DNA of 64,000 nucleotides from Pseudomonas putida. GTDB lineage: Bacteria; Pseudomonadota; Gammaproteobacteria; Pseudomonadales; Pseudomonadaceae. The stretch covers positions 304,431 to 368,430 of the forward strand of contig NZ_JAETZZ010000005.1 of the NCBI RefSeq assembly GCF_022627325.1. Reading direction: 5' to 3'. The number at the start of each line of letters is the position of its first letter. Positions within the stretch are counted from its first letter, which is position 1. The notes under the pieces were generated by a model that saw only the letters and a program-made list of their open reading frames with translations, did not search any database and was not told the origin of the DNA. Made by a program: the position numbers and the translations under genes. Below, piece by piece: positions 1 through 9,614 of the stretch.

Positions 1-169
1 CGTAGGCGAAATCGCCGAAGCTGAAGGCCATCACCCAGGCCTGCTGACCGAGTGGGGCAAAGTGACTGTCACCTGGTGGAGCCACTCCATCAAAGGCCTG
101 CACCGCAACGACTTCATCATGTGCGCGCGCACCGACAAGGTTGCCGAAACCGCTGAAGGGCGCAAGTAA
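1..169 (+). CDS. phhB: Pterin-4a-carbinolamine dehydratase, 3' end (partial)
   Basis: The last 55 codons of a gene that enters from the left edge, read in the frame starting at base 2 and ending with TAA at 167-169. The residues [19 protein letters not shown] followed by [11 protein letters not shown] are the C-terminal half of PhhB/DCoH, which dehydrates 4a-hydroxytetrahydropterin and so recycles the cofactor of phenylalanine hydroxylase (PhhA) in the cytosol. The EGHHP motif supplies active-site histidines in this family. In Pseudomonas phhB normally follows phhA in a phenylalanine/tyrosine catabolic operon, so phhA is expected just outside the window. The start is missing only because of the window edge. 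Confidence 0.93.
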   Translation, partial: VGEIAEAEGHHPGLLTEWGKVTVTWWSHSIKGLHRNDFIMCARTDKVAETAEGRK

Positions 170-183
170 ACGCGCTGGCCAAG

Positions 184-226
184 GCCGCTGCGCGCCCTGT
201 TCACGGGGGGCGCAGCGGCTTTTTCG
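184..226 (+). terminator. Rho-independent terminator after phhB
   Basis: GCCGCTGCGC at 184-193 pairs with GCGCAGCGGC at 210-219 and is followed by a TTTTT run. It lies 15 bases after the phhB stop, so it ends that operon. Confidence 0.85.
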
Positions 227-280
227 TGCCCGGGCAATGTCCGGTATCCGCCCGCAAAACCGACAAGCGACCGGGAAAAA

Positions 281-309
281 TTACAAACTGTCATCCAGAC
301 TTGTGTATC
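281..309 (+). promoter_or_regulatory. Possible sigma-70 promoter of the small ORF
   Basis: TTACAA at 281-286 and TGTATC at 304-309 are separated by 17 bases, and sit about 75 bases before the small ORF at 382. This is a match by eye only. Confidence 0.3.
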
Positions 310-381
310 CTGCGTCAGCTTTGCGAAGCTCCAAACGCGCCTGGCGCAGCCTTTTGACTCACACTTGCGAGGAACGACGAG

Positions 382-507
382 ATGCACGAAATCCCGAATC
401 TTCCCTTCCCAAGCCTGAACCCCGAAGAGCAAACCGTTGCCGCTCATTCCGAACCGACGCCTGCCGTCGAGGATGGCGACGATCAATCCAGCGCTGACCA
501 GGACTAA
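382..507 (+). CDS. Small acidic protein of unknown function (41 aa)
   Basis: ATG at 382 follows the purine-rich GAGGAACGACGAG, a plausible ribosome site. It opens a 41-residue frame that begins MHEIPNLPFPSLNPEEQ and ends in a run rich in Asp, Glu and Ser. No domain, signal peptide or membrane segment is visible. The good ribosome site, the upstream promoter-like sequence and the position between a terminator and the next gene suggest it is a real short gene. I do not recognise a function. The acidic tail could be disordered. Confidence 0.5.
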   Translation: MHEIPNLPFPSLNPEEQTVAAHSEPTPAVEDGDDQSSADQD

Positions 508-523
508 CCGCGCAACCCCGACT

Positions 524-573
524 GTGTGAAAACGGCTGACTTTCGGATTACCGCTGTCATCACGTTTTCACAC
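524..573. repeat. Perfect 11-bp inverted repeat with 28-base loop
   Basis: GTGTGAAAACG at 524-534 is the exact reverse complement of CGTTTTCACAC at 563-573. It lies between the small ORF and the MFS gene. There is no T-run, so it is either a structured RNA leader or a pair of regulator half-sites rather than a standard terminator. Confidence 0.55.
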
Positions 574-602
574 CGTCCAGAACCTCTGCCACGTAGGCCC
601 CC

Positions 603-1790
603 ATGCCCGACTCACCGCACCCCCTTGCGGTCACCCTGCAAGTCGTCTCCATCGTCCTGTTCACCTTCATCGGCTACCTGAACATCGGCATCCCCCTCGC
701 CGTACTGCCTGGCTATGTGCACACCGATCTGGGTTTCAGCACCGTCGTCGCCGGCCTGGTGATCAGCGTGCAATACCTCGCCACCCTGCTCAGCCGCCCC
801 ACAGCCAGCCGCATCATCGACAACCTGGGCAGCAAGAAGGCCGTCATGTATGGCCTCGCCGGTTGCGGCCTGAGTGGCGTGTTCATGCTCGCCTGTGCCT
901 TTCTCACCCATCTGCCCTGGCTGAGCCTGGCCTGCCTGCTGGTCGGCCGCCTGGTACTGGGAAGTGCAGAGAGCCTGGTGGGCTCGGGCTCGATAGGCTG
1001 GGGGATTGGCCGGGTCGGCGCCGAAAACACCGCTAAAGTCATCTCCTGGAACGGGATCGCCAGCTACGGTGCACTGGCCATCGGCGCCCCACTGGGCGTG
1101 CTGATGGTCAAGCACCTGGGGCTGTGGAGCATGGGGGCGAGCATCATCGCGCTGTGCGCGGCAGGCTTGCTGCTGGCATGGCCAAAACGCGCTGCGCCGA
1201 TCGTCAGCGGCGTGCGCCTGCCGTTTCTGCGGGTACTGGGCAAGGTGTTCCCACACGGTTCGGGCCTGGCCTTGGGCTCGATCGGCTTTGGCACCATCGC
1301 CACCTTCATCACCCTGTACTACGCCAGCCGTGGCTGGGCGAACGCAGCACTGACCCTGAGCCTGTTCGGTGCCAGTTTCATCTGTGCGCGGCTGCTGTTC
1401 GGCAACCTCATCAACCGGATTGGCGGGTTCAAGGTGGCGATCGCGTGCCTGTCGGTCGAGACACTGGGGCTGTTGATGCTGTGGCTGGCACCCAGTGCAG
1501 AGCTCGCCTTGGCCGGCGCGGCGCTAAGTGGCTTCGGCTTCTCGCTGGTATTCCCGGCACTGGGCGTGGAAGCGGTGAACCAGGTTTCGGCAGCCAACCG
1601 CGGGGCGGCGGTGGGGGCGTACTCGCTGTTCATCGACCTGTCGCTGGGGATTACCGGGCCACTGGTGGGCGCGGTGGCCTCGGGGTTCGGCTTCGCTTCG
1701 ATGTTTTTGTTCGCGGCAGCGGCAGCCTGCAGCGGGCTGCTATTGAGCCTGTACCTGTACCGTCAGGCACGGCGTTTCAGGCAGAGTTGA
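603..1790 (+). CDS. MFS transporter, YhhS/YfcJ-like
   Basis: A 395-residue polytopic inner-membrane protein with about twelve hydrophobic segments, the normal size for a major facilitator carrier. Residues 33-70 contain [15 protein letters not shown], then [17 protein letters not shown] and a GSKK loop after helix 2. This pattern closely resembles the YhhS/YfcJ (UPF0226) group, implicated in export of small compounds such as sugars, arabinose or herbicide-like molecules. The substrate cannot be told from sequence. The ATG at 603 follows a pyrimidine-rich stretch with no strong ribosome site. It converges with the dehydrogenase gene downstream, which ends 30 bases away on the other strand, so it is probably a single-gene unit. 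Confidence 0.85.
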   Translation: MPDSPHPLAVTLQVVSIVLFTFIGYLNIGIPLAVLPGYVHTDLGFSTVVAGLVISVQYLATLLSRPTASRIIDNLGSKKAVMYGLAGCGLSGVFMLACAFLTHLPWLSLACLLVGRLVLGSAESLVGSGSIGWGIGRVGAENTAKVISWNGIASYGALAIGAPLGVLMVKHLGLWSMGASIIALCAAGLLLAWPKRAAPIVSGVRLPFLRVLGKVFPHGSGLALGSIGFGTIATFITLYYASRGWANAALTLSLFGASFICARLLFGNLINRIGGFKVAIACLSVETLGLLMLWLAPSAELALAGAALSGFGFSLVFPALGVEAVNQVSAANRGAAVGAYSLFIDLSLGITGPLVGAVASGFGFASMFLFAAAAACSGLLLSLYLYRQARRFRQS

Positions 1791-1819
1791 GTGGGGGCGA
1801 AGCGCCCCCACGCCTTGCT

Positions 1820-4800
1820 TCAGCGGACGTACTGCAACACCACTTCCAGCGGATGACGCATCTGCCGCTCGGTCATGCGCTTGACCTGGCTACGGCACGA
1901 ATAGCCGGTTGCCAGCGCCTCCCCTTGCTTGTCCAGCTTGGTCGCCCAGGATTGCTCGAAGATGGTCCGCGACGTCTGCTGGTTACGTGCCTCGTGCCCG
2001 TAGGTACCGGACATACCGCAGCACCCCGTGGCCTCGGTCACCAGCTTCAGGCCCAAGCGCGCGAATACCTGCTCCCACTGGCGGGTGCTGGCCGGCACGT
2101 TGGTTTTTTCGGTGCAGTGGGCCATCAGCCGGAAGCTCGCAGGCTCGGCCTGCCCCTGCTCGGGCAGCACCTCCATCAACCACTCCTGCGGCAACAGCAC
2201 CTTGGGGCAGCCCTCCAGGCCCGGCACCTTCTGGTACTCCTGGCGGTAGACCAGGGTCATGGCAGGGTCCAGGCCCACCAGCGGCACACCGCAGTCAGCC
2301 AGGGCCTTGAGCTGGGTGGCATTGCGGATTGCCGCTTTGGCGAATGCCCCCAAAAAGCCCTGCACGTGCAGCGGCTTGCCATTGGCACTGTAAGGCGCCA
2401 GGAATACACGGTGGCCAAGGCGATTGGCCAGCTCGATGAACGCCGCCAGCAGCGGTGTCTCGAAGTAACGGGTGAAGGCATCCTGCACCAGCACGATGCT
2501 GCGCTCGCGCTGGGCCGGGGTCAGCTCGCGCAGCGCCGGAACGCTGGCCACACCAACCCGGCAGCGCGTGAGGGTGGACTGGAAGTTGAAGCGACTGATC
2601 AGCGGGCTGTCGACCATGCCGACCTTGTCCGCCAGCAACCTGCTGACCCACTTCGACCCCATCACCGCGTTGTACAGCCCAGGTGCATGGGCCAGGTAGG
2701 GGATGGTGAACTCCAGCGAGCCTATCAAATAGTCACGCACCGGGCGCTGGTAGCGGCCGTGGTACAGCTCGAGGAAGCGCGAGCGGAAGTCTGGCACGTT
2801 GACCTTGATCGGGCACTGGCCTGCACATGACTTGCACGCCAGGCAGCCGGCCATGGCGTCGTAGACCTCATGGGAAAAGTCCTCCTGGCCCTGGTTGCGT
2901 GCCCGGTTGTTGAGCAGCCGCGCCGGCAGCCCTTTGAGCCAGGATGCCTTGTTGCGCGCCGCAGCCAGCACATCGATGTTCGCTGCACCCTGCAGGCGCA
3001 GCCATTCACGCATCAACGAGGCGCGCCCCTTGGGCGAATGCTGGCGCTCACGGGTGGCCTTCCACGAAGGGCACATGGCGTCGTTGGGGTCGTAGTTGTA
3101 GCAGGCGCCATTGCCGTTGCAGTGCACGGCGCTGTCGAAGTCCTGCCATACACGCTCGTCGATGGTACGGTCGAGGTCGCCCCGCAAGGTCACGCCATCT
3201 ACCTTGGTCAACCCTTCGGCGCTGTCCGGCGGGGTGCAGATCTTGCCAGGGTTGAGTTGGTTGCGCGGGTCGAAGGCACCCTTGAGGCGCTGCAGAGCCG
3301 GATACAGTTCGCCGAAGTACTCCGGCACATATTCCGAACGCAACCCCTTGCCGTGCTCGCCCCACAGCAGGCCGCCGTAGCGTTTGGTCAACGCTGCCAC
3401 TGCATCGGAAATCGGCTTGACCAGCGCCGCCTGGGCGGGGTCTTTCATGTCCAGAGCCGGGCGTACGTGCAGCACGCCGGCGTCGACGTGGCCAAACATG
3501 CCGTAGGCCAGGCCATAGCCGTCGAGCAGCGCGCGGAAATCGGCAATGTAGTCGGCCAGTTGCTCGGGCGGCACCGCAGTGTCTTCAACGAAAGGTTGCG
3601 GGCGCACCTCGCCCTCGACGTTGCCCAACAGCCCCACCGAACGCTTGCGCATGGTGTAGACGCGAGTCACGGCCTCAGCCCCTTCGGCCAGGGTATGGCC
3701 CAGGCGCTCGACACTGGTGTCGCGCTGCAGGTGATCGATGAAGGCTTCAACCCGAGCATTGACCTCGGCAGGCTCATCGCCACAGAACTCCACCAGGTTG
3801 ATACCCAGCGTCGGGCGCTCTGGGTCGGCCGGGAAGTACTCGGCAACGCTATGCCAGACGATGTCCTTCATCGCCAGCATCAGCACCTTGGAATCCACTG
3901 TCTCGATCGACAGGGGCTTGTGCGCCATCAGCGCATTGGCATCGCGCAGCGCGTCCATGAAGCTGGTGTAGCGGACGTTGACCAGCACCGCATACTTGGG
4001 AATCGGCAGCACGTTGAGCTTGGCTTCGACCACATAACCCAACGACCCTTCGGCACCACACAGCACGCTGTTGAGGTTGAAACGGCCCTGCTCGTCGCGC
4101 AGGTGCGCCAGGTCGTAGCCGGTCAGGCAGCGGTTGAGCTTGGGAAAGGTGGCTGCGATCAGCTCGGCCTGGGTTTGCTGGATGTCGCGGGCAGTGCGGT
4201 ACACCTCACCCACCCGACCGGGGGCCGCACAAGCCTGCTCCAGCGCTGCATCGTCGATCGGCAGGCTGTGCAGGCGCTCACCACCGAGCAGCACGCTGTG
4301 CAGTTCCAGCACGTGGTCGCGGGTCTTGCCGTAGGTGCAACTGCCCTGGCCGCTGGCGTCGGTGTTGATCATGCCGCCGACGGTAGCGCGATTGGAGGTG
4401 GACAGTTCAGGCGCAAAGAACAGCCCGTGAGGCTTGAGCGCGGCATTGAGCTGGTCCTTGACCACGCCAGCCTGCACCCGCACCCAACGCTCCTGGGCAT
4501 TGATTTCGAGGATGCTGTTCATGTGCCGCGAGAGGTCGACGACGATACCGTCGGTCAGCGATTGGCCATTGGTGCCGGTACCGCCACCGCGCGGGGTCAG
4601 TTTGACCTGCTGGAAGCGTTCTTCGGCCATCAGCGCGGCCACCCGCGCGACATCGTCGGCGTCCAGCGGGAATACCGCCGCCTGGGGCAGGCGCTGATAG
4701 ATGGAGTTGTCAGTAGCCAGCACGGTGCGGGTGGCGTAATCGGCACTGATCTGGCCACGGAAGCCGCTGTTGCGCAGGGCTTCGAGGAATTCTGGGTAAC

Positions 4801-4837
4801 CGGCGGTTGGCGCAGTGGTCGGCAGTTGGGCGATCAT
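1820..4837 (-). CDS. ydiJ: FAD/Fe-S D-2-hydroxyacid dehydrogenase, YdiJ type
   Basis: A 1005-residue fusion. The N-terminal third is a PCMH-type FAD-binding domain with GGGTGTNGQSL near residue 84. An FAD-linked oxidase C-terminal domain follows to about 530. A ferredoxin-like part holds CNGNGACYNYDPND near 572 and CLACKSCAGQCP near 667. A GlpC-like CCG domain has GCCGMSGTYGHE near 940. Length and order match E. coli YdiJ (about 1018 aa), assigned to oxidation of D-2-hydroxyglutarate or a similar D-2-hydroxyacid with electrons passed to the respiratory chain. The ATG at 4837 follows AGAGGCC at suitable spacing. It is divergent from a LysR gene 152 bases away, a usual arrangement for a regulator and its target. 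Confidence 0.9.
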   Translation of the reverse strand: MIAQLPTTAPTAGYPEFLEALRNSGFRGQISADYATRTVLATDNSIYQRLPQAAVFPLDADDVARVAALMAEERFQQVKLTPRGGGTGTNGQSLTDGIVVDLSRHMNSILEINAQERWVRVQAGVVKDQLNAALKPHGLFFAPELSTSNRATVGGMINTDASGQGSCTYGKTRDHVLELHSVLLGGERLHSLPIDDAALEQACAAPGRVGEVYRTARDIQQTQAELIAATFPKLNRCLTGYDLAHLRDEQGRFNLNSVLCGAEGSLGYVVEAKLNVLPIPKYAVLVNVRYTSFMDALRDANALMAHKPLSIETVDSKVLMLAMKDIVWHSVAEYFPADPERPTLGINLVEFCGDEPAEVNARVEAFIDHLQRDTSVERLGHTLAEGAEAVTRVYTMRKRSVGLLGNVEGEVRPQPFVEDTAVPPEQLADYIADFRALLDGYGLAYGMFGHVDAGVLHVRPALDMKDPAQAALVKPISDAVAALTKRYGGLLWGEHGKGLRSEYVPEYFGELYPALQRLKGAFDPRNQLNPGKICTPPDSAEGLTKVDGVTLRGDLDRTIDERVWQDFDSAVHCNGNGACYNYDPNDAMCPSWKATRERQHSPKGRASLMREWLRLQGAANIDVLAAARNKASWLKGLPARLLNNRARNQGQEDFSHEVYDAMAGCLACKSCAGQCPIKVNVPDFRSRFLELYHGRYQRPVRDYLIGSLEFTIPYLAHAPGLYNAVMGSKWVSRLLADKVGMVDSPLISRFNFQSTLTRCRVGVASVPALRELTPAQRERSIVLVQDAFTRYFETPLLAAFIELANRLGHRVFLAPYSANGKPLHVQGFLGAFAKAAIRNATQLKALADCGVPLVGLDPAMTLVYRQEYQKVPGLEGCPKVLLPQEWLMEVLPEQGQAEPASFRLMAHCTEKTNVPASTRQWEQVFARLGLKLVTEATGCCGMSGTYGHEARNQQTSRTIFEQSWATKLDKQGEALATGYSCRSQVKRMTERQMRHPLEVVLQYVR

Positions 4838-4989
4838 CGAAGGATGGCCTCTTGAAATGGGCTAATTCACGGGATTCCTGTCGCCTTGGCATGGATTGAG
4901 CCACGCAAGGATGACGAATGGGCCAATGTTCCTGTAGTTTCGCCCCAGGGGCAAACGGATAATCCTGCCGCTATCAATGACTTTAATGA

Positions 4990-5874
4990 ATGAATTACCG
5001 TCACCTGACACCCTCCATGTCATTGCTGCTGGCTTTCGAGGCTGCCGCCCGGCATGAAAGCTACACCCGCGCCGCTGCCGAACTGTCCCTGACCCAGAGC
5101 GCGGTCAGCCGGCAAGTGCAGGCGCTGGAACAGCAACTCGGGCTGACCCTGTTCCGCCGCGAAGGCCGCCAGGTACAACTCACCGACGTGGGCCGGCTGT
5201 ACCAGCGCGAACTCAGCGAAGCGCTGGGCCGCATCCGCAGCGCCACCTTGCAAGCCCTGGCTTACCAGTCCGGGGTCGGCACGCTGCGCTTGGCTACCCT
5301 GCCCACCTTCGGCTCCAAGTGGCTGCTGCCGCGCCTGCATGCCTTCTACAGCGCCCACCCGGGCATGCTGGTGCACATTCATTCGCGGATCGAAGCGATC
5401 AACTTCGATACCAGCGAGATCGATGCCGCCATCGGCGTGGCCAGCCATGACCTGCCGGGGCTGATCTGCCATCGGCTGCATGCCGAGGAGCTGGTGGTGA
5501 TCCTCCCGCCACAAGCCGGCAGCGATTCCCAGGCCTGGGACCCGGCACGCATCAGTGCCGAGGTACTGCTCAACGTCGCCAACAATCCTCATGCCTGGGG
5601 CGAATGGTTTTCGCACCATGGCCTGGCGCACCGGGCGATGCGCCTGGGGCCGAGCTTCGAGCTGACTTCACACCTGATTCAGGCGGTGCGCGCTGGGATC
5701 GGCATCGGCCTGGTGCCGCGGATACTGGTGGACGAGGAGCTGGCCAAGGGCGAACTGTTCAGCCCGGGCACGGCGTTCGCCAGCCAGCGCAGCTATTACC
5801 TGATCTACCCCCCACGGAACGAAGCGCTGCCCTCGCTGCGGGCATTTCGTGGCTGGCTGCTCGAGCAGATCTGA
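4990..5874 (+). CDS. LysR-family regulator, GcvA-like
   Basis: A 294-residue LysR protein. Residues 10-65 form the winged helix-turn-helix (LLAFEAAARHESYTRAAAEL, then LTQSAVSRQVQALEQQLG), and an effector-binding domain covers about 90-290. The start region (HLTPSMSLLLAFEAA) is typical of GcvA-type members. It is transcribed away from the YdiJ-type dehydrogenase, which suggests it controls that gene in response to a hydroxyacid or an amino-acid-derived metabolite. That link is inferred from position only. The ATG at 4990 is the first in frame and gives the normal family length. Confidence 0.88.
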   Translation: MNYRHLTPSMSLLLAFEAAARHESYTRAAAELSLTQSAVSRQVQALEQQLGLTLFRREGRQVQLTDVGRLYQRELSEALGRIRSATLQALAYQSGVGTLRLATLPTFGSKWLLPRLHAFYSAHPGMLVHIHSRIEAINFDTSEIDAAIGVASHDLPGLICHRLHAEELVVILPPQAGSDSQAWDPARISAEVLLNVANNPHAWGEWFSHHGLAHRAMRLGPSFELTSHLIQAVRAGIGIGLVPRILVDEELAKGELFSPGTAFASQRSYYLIYPPRNEALPSLRAFRGWLLEQI

Positions 5875-5963
5875 GTGCTTTCTCCCGTCACAGGCCCTGT
5901 CGCTGGCAAGGCGACGCAGACAGCCTCCAGCAATGCCCGCGAAAACGCTGGGGGCAGGCAATG

Positions 5964-5998
5964 AAAAACCCGATGCCAGCTACCTGACATCGGGTTTC
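5964..5998 (-). terminator. Terminator of aroP (possibly bidirectional)
   Basis: AACCCGATG at 5967-5975 pairs with CATCGGGTT at 5988-5996. Read on the minus strand the stem is followed by TTTTTC, 20 bases after the aroP stop. A shorter T-run on the plus side could also end the LysR transcript. Confidence 0.8.
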
Positions 5999-6016
5999 GT
6001 TCACCGCCCGCTGCGC

Positions 6017-7438
6017 TTACTTGGCAACAGTACCCGCTGCTGCGCCGTTGCCCAGCTCACGGCGTTTGGGCTTGATGATGTAGAACAGGAACATCATCAG
6101 CACCCACACTGGAATGGCATATACCGAAACCTGGATGCCCGGGATTTGCAGCATGATGCCCAGAATCAGCACCACGAACGCCAGGCAGATGTAGTTGCCA
6201 TAGGGGTACCACAGCGCCTTGAACAGCGGCTTCTGGCCGGTGCGGTTCAAATGCTGGCGGAATTTCAGGTGCGAGAAACTGATCATTGCCCAGTTGATCA
6301 CCAGGGTCGCCACGACCAGCGACATCAGCAGCTCCAGCGCATCATGCGGCATGAAGTAGTTGAGCAGCACGGCGATCAAAGTAACGGCTGCCGACACCAG
6401 GATCGAACGCACCGGCACACCACGTTTGTCGACCTTGGCCAGGGCTGCGGGGGCATCGCCTTGCTCGGCCATGCCCAGCAGCATGCGGGCATTGCAGTAG
6501 GTACCACTGTTGTACACCGAGAGTGCCGCCGTCAGGACCACGAAGTTCAACAGGTGGGCGGCCACGTCACTGCCCAGCAGCGAGAACACCTGCACGAACG
6601 GGCTGCTGCCGTAGCTGCCGCCAGAAGCATCGATGCTGGCGACCAGGGTATCCCACGGGGTCAGCGACAGCAGGACGACCAGTGCACCGATGTAGAAGAT
6701 CAGGATGCGGTAGATGACCTGGTTGATGGCCTTGGGGATCACGGTTTTCGGCTTGTCTGCCTCCGCTGCAGTGAAGCCGAGCATTTCCAGGCCACCGAAG
6801 GAGAACATGATGAACGCCAGTGCCATGACCAGGCCGCTGACACCGTTCGGGAAGAAGCCATCATGCGCCCACAGGTTGGTCACCGAAGCTTCGGGGCCGC
6901 CGCTGCCGCTGGTCAGCAGATAGGCACCCAGGCCGATCATGCCGACGATGGCGGCGACCTTGATGATGGCGAACCAGAACTCGGCTTCGCCGAACACCTT
7001 CACGTTCATGAGGTTGATGACGTTGATCAGCAGGAAGAAGCCTGCTGCCGTGACCCACGTCGGGATCTCCGGCCACCAGTAGTGAATGTACTTGCCGACC
7101 GCCGTCAGCTCCGACATGCCCACCAGGATGTACAGCACCCAGCAATTCCAGCCTGACATGAAACCGGCAAAACCGCCCCAGTACTTATGGGCAAAGTGGC
7201 TGAACGAACCGGCCACCGGCTCTTCGACGATCATCTCCCCAAGCTGGCGCATGATCATGAAGGCGATGAAACCGCAGATGGCGTAGCCCAGGATCATCGA
7301 CGGGCCGGCGTATTTCATCACGCCTGCCGAGCCAAGGAACAGGCCGGTACCAATCGCGCCGCCAAGGGCGATCAACTGGATGTGGCGGTTCTTCAGGCCC
7401 CGCTTGAGCTCGCCTGAATGCATGTTGTGTTCACTCAT
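6017..7438 (-). CDS. aroP: Aromatic amino acid permease AroP
   Basis: A 473-residue amino acid/polyamine/organocation permease of the inner membrane with twelve hydrophobic helices. The start MSEHNMHSGELKRGLKNRH, then QLIALGGAIGTGLFLGSAG and GEMIVEEPVAGSFSHFA, are hallmarks of proton-driven AroP/PheP/LysP carriers, closest to AroP (Phe, Tyr, Trp uptake). I place the start at 7438, where AGGTGA lies eight bases upstream. Upstream in-frame ATGs at 7456 and 7486 lack a ribosome site. Together with phhB at the left edge this is consistent with an aromatic amino acid uptake and catabolism neighbourhood, which in P. putida is under PhhR. No clear PhhR box was found by eye. Confidence 0.92.
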   Translation of the reverse strand: MSEHNMHSGELKRGLKNRHIQLIALGGAIGTGLFLGSAGVMKYAGPSMILGYAICGFIAFMIMRQLGEMIVEEPVAGSFSHFAHKYWGGFAGFMSGWNCWVLYILVGMSELTAVGKYIHYWWPEIPTWVTAAGFFLLINVINLMNVKVFGEAEFWFAIIKVAAIVGMIGLGAYLLTSGSGGPEASVTNLWAHDGFFPNGVSGLVMALAFIMFSFGGLEMLGFTAAEADKPKTVIPKAINQVIYRILIFYIGALVVLLSLTPWDTLVASIDASGGSYGSSPFVQVFSLLGSDVAAHLLNFVVLTAALSVYNSGTYCNARMLLGMAEQGDAPAALAKVDKRGVPVRSILVSAAVTLIAVLLNYFMPHDALELLMSLVVATLVINWAMISFSHLKFRQHLNRTGQKPLFKALWYPYGNYICLAFVVLILGIMLQIPGIQVSVYAIPVWVLMMFLFYIIKPKRRELGNGAAAGTVAK

Positions 7439-8322
7439 GAACGAAGTCACCTGCATTGTTTTTATCTGTGACGGAATCGGACCCACCGCGCTCGTGGCGC
7501 AGCGGAATGGGCAAGGTGGTTACCTTGGTTTCTTGAACACAGCCGCTGCCGGAGCGGATCAGCCGGGTGTGAGCAAGAGTGCGCGGTACGCAAGAGGGTC
7601 ACAGGTAAAACGCGGCGCACTGTATACCCCTGCAAGCGCGCAGGCGTCAACGCGTTGCGTCGTTTCCTCGGAAAAAACGCAGCGATCCTGTGGTAGGAAG
7701 CCTTGAAAGGCGGAGTGATCGGCGTACATGGCGCCTCCATTTGTTGTTCTGTGTGCCCGGCTCTGTGGACGGGCTTTTGCGCACGGCAATGGTCGCTATA
7801 TCAGCGTGGGACGGGGCTTTGAGCAATAGGGTTGACGGGCGCAGGTGGGGTCTTGGGCGGTGGGGCGCGGCAAGATCTGTTTACAGGGAGGGGGGCCGGG
7901 TAGAGAAATCGGGTGAATCCGTATAGTTTTCTTTACAGCGCGGTTCGAAAACTTGCCAGTCGTCCGAAAAAATCTTTTTCTTCAATATCTTGGCGCGCGG
8001 TGAGGCGGGTGCGGAGCTGCTGCGGGCGCAATAGGCCAGGATGCAGGTTGATGTATTGCCTGTCAGCGTTGTTGGGGCTGCTTTGCAGCCCATCGCCGGC
8101 AAGCCGGCCCCCACCTGGGCCGCGTTGGGCTTCAGAAGGCCGGCCTGAAATATGGTGTATTGCCCGCCAGGGTTCGTGGGGCTGCTACGCAGCCCATCGC
8201 CGGCAAGCCGGCCCACAGGTCACCGCGCAAATCTGCAGACGGCGCGGTCCGGGTGGGAGCCGGCTTGCTGGCGATGGGCCGCACAGCGGCCCCAAGTCGC
8301 TTAACTGACGGGCCTTAGCGGA
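7439..8322. other. Intergenic region between aroP and rluB
   Basis: An 884-base stretch with no convincing gene. The left part holds the aroP leader. A 56-codon minus-strand frame (7729-7559, starting MYADHSAFQGF) has GGAGG only four bases before its ATG. It shows no domain and I do not call it. The right part holds the REP elements listed separately. Around 7960 an AT-rich segment interrupts otherwise GC-rich sequence. Confidence 0.6.
8090..8285. repeat. Cluster of three REP elements
   Basis: Two direct copies of catcgccggcaagccggc (about 8091-8108 and 8195-8212) and one inverted copy, agccggcttgctggcgatg (8258-8276). These are P. putida-type REPs downstream of rluB. They can fold on RNA and are known target sites for REP-associated transposases and some insertion sequences. 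Confidence 0.85.
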
Positions 8323-9387
8323 TCAGCCACGCGGCTTGCCGCGACCACGCCCTGCCGGCTTGTCACCGTCAGGCTTGGCCGGGCGCTTGCGCATCTCGCT
8401 CGGACGCTCAGCAACGGCGCTGCCGCGGCTGCCCTTGCGTGGCGCCTCTTCACGCGGCTGGCGAGCCGGACGCTCGGCAGCCGCGGCATCCTGCGCCGGC
8501 CGCAGGCTGCGCACACGCTCGCTACGCCCCATCGGCCGCGTCGACTTGCGCTGCAGGCGCTCCATCTTGTCCTTGGCCTTCAGGTTCATGGCAGGCAGCG
8601 CCACCGGCTGCAGGCCCACTTCAGCGGCCAGGATGTCGATTTCGCCCTGGGTCATTTCACGCCAGCGGCCCATCGGCAGATCGGAGTTGAGGAACACCGG
8701 GCCGAAACGCACGCGCTTGAGGCGGCTGACCACCATGCCCTGCGATTCCCACAGGCGGCGTACCTCACGGTTGCGCCCTTCCATCACCACACAGTGGTAC
8801 CAGTGGTTGAAACCTTCACCACCCGGAGCCTTCTGGATGTCGGTGAACTTGGCCGGGCCGTCTTCAAGCATCACGCCCGCCTTCAGGCGTTCGATCATCT
8901 CGTCATCGACCTCGCCACGCACACGCACCGCGTATTCGCGGTCCATCTCGTAGGACGGGTGCATCAGGCGGTTGGCCAGTTCACCGTCGGTGGTGAACAG
9001 CAGCAGGCCGGTGGTGTTGATGTCGAGGCGGCCAATGTTGATCCAGCGGCCTTCCTTCGGCCGCGGCAGGCGGTCGAACACCGTCGGGCGGCCTTCCGGG
9101 TCGTCACGGGTGCAGATCTCGCCATCGGGCTTGTTGTACATGATCACCCGGCGCGTGGCCTCGGCGGCTTCTTCGCGCTTGATCAGCTTGCCGTCGACAG
9201 CGATGGCATCGTGCAGGTCGACGCGCTGGCCGAGGGTGGCCTCGACGCCATTGACCTTGATACGGCCCTGGCTGATCCAGGCCTCGACGTCACGGCGCGA
9301 ACCCACGCCAATGCGCGCCAGCACTTTCTGCAGCTTTTCGCCGGCTGGCGGGGTGATTTCGGTGTTTTGCAGGTCTTGCTCACTCAT
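8323..9387 (-). CDS. rluB: 23S rRNA pseudouridine(2605) synthase RluB
   Basis: A 354-residue RsuA/RluB-family enzyme that isomerises a uridine of 23S rRNA. Residues 17-75 form an S4 RNA-binding domain (EKLQKVLARIGVGSRRDVEAW). The catalytic domain carries the GRLDINTTGLLLFT motif near residue 118, whose Asp is the nucleophile. The last 75 residues are an Arg/Lys/Pro-rich tail, longer than in E. coli RluB (291 aa) and typical of pseudomonads; it probably binds RNA. The gene follows scpB in the same direction with a 227-base gap containing a REP-like sequence, so it may have its own promoter. Confidence 0.93.
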   Translation of the reverse strand: MSEQDLQNTEITPPAGEKLQKVLARIGVGSRRDVEAWISQGRIKVNGVEATLGQRVDLHDAIAVDGKLIKREEAAEATRRVIMYNKPDGEICTRDDPEGRPTVFDRLPRPKEGRWINIGRLDINTTGLLLFTTDGELANRLMHPSYEMDREYAVRVRGEVDDEMIERLKAGVMLEDGPAKFTDIQKAPGGEGFNHWYHCVVMEGRNREVRRLWESQGMVVSRLKRVRFGPVFLNSDLPMGRWREMTQGEIDILAAEVGLQPVALPAMNLKAKDKMERLQRKSTRPMGRSERVRSLRPAQDAAAAERPARQPREEAPRKGSRGSAVAERPSEMRKRPAKPDGDKPAGRGRGKPRG

Positions 9388-9544
9388 CTGGGCACCTCCC
9401 GGTGTAGGAATGAAAACAGAGATTCTGGCGACGAACGCGCCAAAAGGTCGCGCATCATACGCGCTTCTAACGGGGAACGCACTGGAGCTTAGAGGGTTTT
9501 CAGGGGGTGAAGTGGTTTTCTGCCCAGCGGTTTCGTATTGAAAG

Positions 9545-9578
9545 CCCCGGCCTCATGGCCGGCAAGCCCACCCCCACC
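9545..9578. repeat. Single REP-like element
   Basis: The sequence ccccggcctcatggccggc followed by aagcccacccccac resembles one P. putida REP unit. It lies between rluB and scpB. Confidence 0.55.
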
Positions 9579-9614
9579 CGACGGCGCAGCACCTGTGATC
9601 TTGGCGCACAAGAC

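Noticed and set aside
1124..2830. 568-codon plus-strand frame spanning the MFS gene end and ydiJ
   Set aside because: Crosses two well-supported genes in other frames; low-complexity product.
2870..4855. 661-codon plus-strand open frame opposite ydiJ
   Set aside because: Antisense shadow. The minus-strand frame carries FAD and Fe-S motifs in order.
7559..7729. 56-codon minus-strand ORF (MYADHS...) with GGAGG close upstream
   Set aside because: Spacing of four bases is short, no domain or conservation evidence, and it lies in the aroP leader; left as a note only.
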